NCBI RefSeq assembly: GCF_002234675.1
Contig: NC_019879.2
Span: 22,067,855 to 22,131,854 of the forward strand
Direction of reading: 5' to 3'
From: Oryzias latipes
Taxonomy: Eukaryota; Chordata; Actinopteri; Beloniformes; Adrianichthyidae
DNA length: 64,000 nucleotides
The notes under the pieces were generated by a model. It did no database searches. It was not told where the DNA came from and was given only the letters and a program-made list of their open reading frames with translations. Positions 60,501 through 64,000 of the stretch are shown piece by piece. Numbering within the stretch: the stretch's first letter is position 1; each line of letters opens with the position of its first letter. The position numbers and the translations under genes were made by a program.

Positions 60501-63214
60501 TCTTGCCTTAACTTTGACCTCACTTAAGCAGAGATCATCAAGCCTGATCCTGAGTGACCCACGATTGACTTTTTATTGATCTATGGCTTATCTGCATGCA
60601 GCAAATGACGATTTGGTGTTGTTTTTTTTTTTATCACAGATGTATTTTAAGTCATGAATCTTCTCAACAAACCTGTGATCTTTATTGATGTAGATGTTGC
60701 AATTGCAATGCTTTTTAGACATTTATAGAAGTTGCTGAATTATTTAATTTTTTTGCAAGAAAGAAAGGAGAGGTAAAATACAAATTCTGTCCTCACAAAA
60801 TACCTGAAAAACGAGCTGCTGACTAAGCGTTGATGAAAACGACACAAGAATTTGTGCACCATACATAGGTGCATATTCACTTTAACGACTTTCGGCTTTT
60901 CAAAAGCTTAAAGAAAATGTTTGAACTACTAAGGTCCACTGTGAAGCATGCATTTACAGCTCTGTTTGTAGCTGGGGGTTTTAGGGCGTGTCCACCTAAA
61001 GTCCCTCTCTCACCTGCCTATTTGGATATTTGTTAAACAGCTTTGCAAAACTGGTTTAAAAAGGGTTTGTTCTCTAAAAAAAAAACAGGAAATTTTGTCT
61101 CTGGTACAGCAGTGTAAGTTTGGTTTCAAAGACTCAAATATGGGGTTGTTTTAATCACATCGCTCGGGCTGAAATTGATACCATTCTGTGATCGGTCAAA
61201 CACTTGAAATGGAAGTGGAGAGCTTTGTGGAGGCGCAAACTAAACACTAAAAAAGGAACATAGTTTCTGCAGAGCTGCAATAGTTTATTAGAAATTCGCC
61301 TCCAAGTTGTGGTATAAACACAGTATAAACTCAGAATAACCCCCCCCCCCTGTTGCTGAGAGCTCAGAGCAGATTGTGGCCTGCCCAGCGTATTTTCATA
61401 AATTTACTCTTTTCCAAACTGCATTTTATTGTCTGTTCTTGATTCACAACGATTTAAATAAAGTAATACTCATACTCAAATATATTTCTTACTACATTGC
61501 ATTTCCCGCAACAAAAACATGTTAAAATCACCCAAAACCCCATTTTCATTGGAGAGTCTCTTTAAAAAATTCATTGCTGTTGGGGTATTTAGCACAAATA
61601 AAGTCTAACATTCTCTCTAGAAATTCCCTTGGTTGCCTTCTACAGTCATTCTAACAGTTTGAATCGGCCTGTCAGCAGCCCCACAAAGTCAAGACACACA
61701 ACTATAATTTCAACAACTAACCACCTCTCTGTTGACACGTGAGCATCAAAAGCATTGCATTTGCATGAATGTGGGAGTGCAGTACTCTGTGTGTTACGTA
61801 ATATCTGTGCTGCATGTCACAGCAGCAGTAAACTGCAGGCATGGCAACATTGTCTCGCTTCATTTGCCCTGTGGATTTCTGCATTTTGCACAATGTCAGA
61901 ACAATGGTGAATATTATTGCTCAATCAAACCCTTGACAAGAAAACATTACAAATCCACAGAAAAAAATGGCCATTAAATCAAATTTAACCTCTACAAGTG
62001 AAGGATTTTATTTTATCTTTTTAACAAGAGCATTTTTTACTCCATCCCCTCTCTCTGATCATCAGTCTCTGACCCCTGCTAACGTTTGCATGCTATGAGT
62101 AATGCGGATGAAATGTCAACAAACACCACAAACTCCTGCTGACTTTGGCTCATATTGGAGGACAAGGATGCGACGGATTTTATTTCTCCACAAGGCTACT
62201 GCATCATAAAGAGAACTAATGTAAGCCAGGAGGCTTTTGTAGGGACACAAAGAAAGGTGCAAAATATAAATAATGTTCATTCTTGTGTGGTGTTATGGGT
62301 TTTTCAGGTCTGTCATTGGTCCTGTGCATTGCTGTCCAATCTTTATATTTATATCGGGTTTTCTTTTTAAATTTATGCCTTATGTAGAGATGCGGATGTG
62401 TGTTGGACTCTCTTTTATTATTATTATTATTATTATATATTTTCCACAAAAACATTATTTAAAGACACTGAAACACACCTCAGATCAAATCTCACAATCT
62501 GTTATGAAGTACTTTCATAAAAGGATGCCATCAGATTCAAAGAAATTGTAAATTAATTGAGATTTTCTACTGCTCTTCTACTTTATTATTACGTTTATTG
62601 AGTTGCTGTGAAAAGTACGGTAATAGTTTATTACAAGACTGTCCTGTTTCAGTACATTCTCACCTCAAAACACAAAATGGTACAAGATTGAAAAAAAGTG
62701 TTTGCATTGACAAACTTTTAAGAGTAAATTAGTTGACTATTCATTACAGCTGCATCAATATTTTACTTCATGTGCACACGAGTTTGATATAATAAAATAT
62801 CTTGTTAAGCGTTATGAAAAATGCTAAGAAAACAGCACAAGTGGACGCGCACTTTAGAAAATGTTACTTGAACGTTTTTACTTTCCTCTTTGTTGACTTT
62901 TAGGGTGATAAAAAAACCTTTAGCACCTAATGACTTAAAATTGAACGTTTTGTTTTTTGGATTCTGTGCTTCATGTTGGATTGTAAAATGTCAGAACAAA
63001 TATGTTTTTTCCTACTATTCTTGCTCATCCCTGTAATGCAAACTCAATGTTCTATCATAGATTATTTACATGGTGTTATATGTCCTAGAGCTGTTTAGAG
63101 GTGTAAGTAACGTTTTCAACATTGTCTTTTTTTTGTGGTAGAAATTCTACTATTGCATGGCCGGATTACTCGTTCCACCTTATGGTGTGATGGAAAGCAC
63201 CTGTGGCTCAGACA
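45562..63214 (+). CDS. rapgef4: RAPGEF4 / EPAC2, cAMP-regulated Rap exchange factor (5' part)
   Basis: Guanine-nucleotide exchange factor for Rap GTPases, opened by cAMP; acts in neurons and secretory cells. Five coding exons in the window: 45562-45629, 49026-49168, 49260-49348, 50796-50942, 63142-63214, in frame; the gene continues past the window. The start [20 protein letters not shown] matches the EPAC2A N-terminus. Exons 2-4 encode the N-terminal cyclic-nucleotide-binding domain: [40 protein letters not shown], then the phosphate-binding cassette [16 protein letters not shown]. Exon 5 gives [19 protein letters not shown], the link to the DEP domain. Having this first cAMP domain and position after PDK1 separates it from RAPGEF3. 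The intron before exon 5 is 12.2 kb. Confidence 0.94.
45630..49025 (+). other. RAPGEF4 intron 1
   Basis: 3.4 kb, AT-rich, with the hAT-like element, a GAT triplet run near 47587-47603 and a C13/A9 homopolymer pair at 48066-48087. No gene seen. Confidence 0.6.
46795..47447. mobile_element. hAT-like nonautonomous element (tentative)
   Basis: The right end, inverted, reads CTAGGGGTGTAACGATTAAT, a very common fish hAT end; the left end GGGGATGTAGGGATTCA is a decayed partner. Body includes repeated gattc/atcgat words. A second possible outer end (GTAGGGATGTAG inverted) is at about 47985-47997, so limits are uncertain. Lies in RAPGEF4 intron 1. Confidence 0.4.
49349..50795 (+). other. RAPGEF4 intron 3
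   Basis: 1.45 kb AT-rich intron; nothing recognised beyond homopolymer runs. Confidence 0.6.
51300..51960 (+). mobile_element. LINE remnant, R4/Dong (Rex6)-like
   Basis: Broken reading frames. Around 51300-51350 the bases read [10 protein letters not shown], and near 51810-51850 they read [11 protein letters not shown], resembling the segment before the reverse transcriptase of Rex6-type fish LINEs. Heavily decayed; family assignment is from pattern memory. Confidence 0.35.
52708..52906. mobile_element. piggyBac-like MITE, copy 3 (inverted)
   Basis: Reverse orientation to copies 1 and 2: starts tatcttagatgaccccaccc and ends gcctaggatagcacaagggt followed by TA. It sits between two LINE remnants. 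The left terminal bases have decayed. Confidence 0.65.
53480..53930 (+). mobile_element. LINE remnant, R4/Dong (Rex6)-like, second piece
   Basis: Near 53800-53860 the bases read [18 protein letters not shown], close to the reverse-transcriptase lead-in of Rex6-like LINEs, with stops. Upstream bases (aagtggactaaagagcagaa) may belong to the same element. The 171-codon frame on the opposite strand is a shadow. Confidence 0.4.
58201..58377 (+). promoter_or_regulatory. Candidate alternative first exon of RAPGEF4
   Basis: An unusually GC-rich patch in an AT-rich intron. ATG at 58357 opens MLDLWTS and meets a donor AGC|GTGAGTCT at 58378 in phase 0, which would join in frame to the exon at 63142. 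Such a transcript would lack the N-terminal cAMP domain, as shorter EPAC2 isoforms do. No expression evidence. Confidence 0.3.
62414..62439. repeat. TTA microsatellite
   Basis: About eight uninterrupted TTA units. Confidence 0.85.
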
Positions 63215-64000
63215 GTAAGTGTTTTTCTTTCTTGTAAGGGATCTCAGTGAAGCTGCAATTTTTCTCTTCTTTCTTTTTTCCTTTCTTTGAGCTGATTTCG
63301 TATATCTTTCATGCCAGGTAGACTGACACATTCAAATCTATAATAGAGCTTAAACTAACTTGTTTAAAAGAAGTACGTTTTTTAATTATGCTGCGTAATT
63401 ATCATAACTTAAAAATCTGAACCTAAATGCATCTACACAGTTCATATGAAGCAGACTTGGTGTTGTGACCTTCCCCTGACTTACACCTTCTTATTTTTTT
63501 ATGCTTCTCTGCTGTAACTTAACTGAATACAATTTTTGTTTTATTCAGTAAAACTCTTTTTGACTTACTTTAAATTTACGTCCCATAAAAAACACGAACA
63601 GTAGTGTGCAGAGGGAATATAAAATCTGCTGATTTAGCAGCTGGTCATACAAATTTAATGATCGTTCAGAAACTATTCATTCCCTTTTCTCTTCTCTTTT
63701 GGTACAAATTTTGCTTTTTAAATATTCAAAAATCTTTAACATACATTCTAAGACAATCTGCTTTTTGCTACTGATTGACAGAATTTTTGTCATGTCAGCT
63801 ATTCAGGGTTTATAAATTATGCTGGCGGAGCCTATTCCTCCTGATGTGCAGCAAATCTCCAGCAGTCTAACCGCTGGGTTTCTATAAATTAAACATGTTT
63901 TCAACACTTCTCTTTGCTGTAGCCCAGACTTTTCACCTTTTAACACTTTGCTCTTGACAAAGTGCATTTGACACAGCCAAAACTCCGTTGTACAAACAAA
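63215..64000 (+). other. RAPGEF4 intron 5, cut by window end
   Basis: Starts with donor GTAAGT. AT-rich; no further exon recognised before the window ends. Confidence 0.6.

Larger units (their letters stand above)
50943..63141 (+). other. RAPGEF4 intron 4 (12.2 kb)
   Basis: Holds LINE remnants (51300-51960, 53480-53930), MITE copy 3, a SINE fragment (51250-51302), a less AT-rich reading frame at 54194-54466, two candidate alternative first exons (56290-56358 and 58357-58377), a C11 run (61340-61350) and a TTA microsatellite (62414-62439). The rest is AT-rich and featureless. Confidence 0.6.

Noticed and set aside
1-64000. CRISPR array, operon, phage or other prokaryotic system
   Set aside because: No regular spacer-repeat array and no dense same-strand gene clusters; all confident genes are spliced vertebrate genes.

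Overview
The window reads as a piece of a teleost fish (percomorph-like) nuclear chromosome. Genes are split into exons by GT-AG introns, non-coding DNA is AT-rich, and fish-type transposons (Harbinger, pogo/Tigger, hAT and piggyBac-like MITEs, LINE remnants) sit in introns and spacers. The species cannot be fixed from sequence alone. No RNA gene, CRISPR array or prokaryotic-type system was found, and nothing that looks like a wholly new system.

Layout, left to right. (1) 18-5553, + strand: 3' half of an integrin alpha-6 gene, cut by the window edge, with both alternative cytoplasmic-tail exons (A and B); one intron is almost filled by a Harbinger-like transposon that carries a second Harbinger-like element inside it. 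(2) 6656-8411, - strand: nucleoporin p62. (3) 9621-13230, + strand: pyruvate dehydrogenase kinase in 11 exons, best called PDK1. (4) 15010-38517, - strand: a neurabin (PPP1R9) family gene of 18 coding exons and about 1413 codons, with PP1-docking motif, PDZ, coiled coil and a C-terminal SAM domain. (5) 45562 to beyond the window end, + strand: first five coding exons of RAPGEF4/EPAC2, including the N-terminal cAMP-binding domain, with introns up to 12 kb.

The gene order ITGA6 - PDK1 - RAPGEF4 is the one known beside the HOXD cluster in mammals. The neurabin-type gene between PDK1 and RAPGEF4 is not in that position in mammals; mammalian PPP1R9A and PPP1R9B sit beside PDK4 and PDK2/ITGA3 in the HOXA and HOXB paralogous regions. 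The gene here therefore looks like the third whole-genome-duplication copy, kept in fish (probably what zebrafish nomenclature calls ppp1r9al) and missing from mammals.

The genes are functionally unrelated neighbours rather than an operon. NUP62 and PDK1 are head to head across 1.2 kb, PDK1 and the neurabin gene are tail to tail, and the neurabin gene and RAPGEF4 are head to head across about 6 kb. The most notable sequence-level points are: an ITGA6 product that seems to lack the furin site and two nearby cysteines; a GC-AG intron in the neurabin gene; a 78-bp intron inflated to 2.9 kb by nested transposons; and two candidate alternative first exons in the long RAPGEF4 intron.
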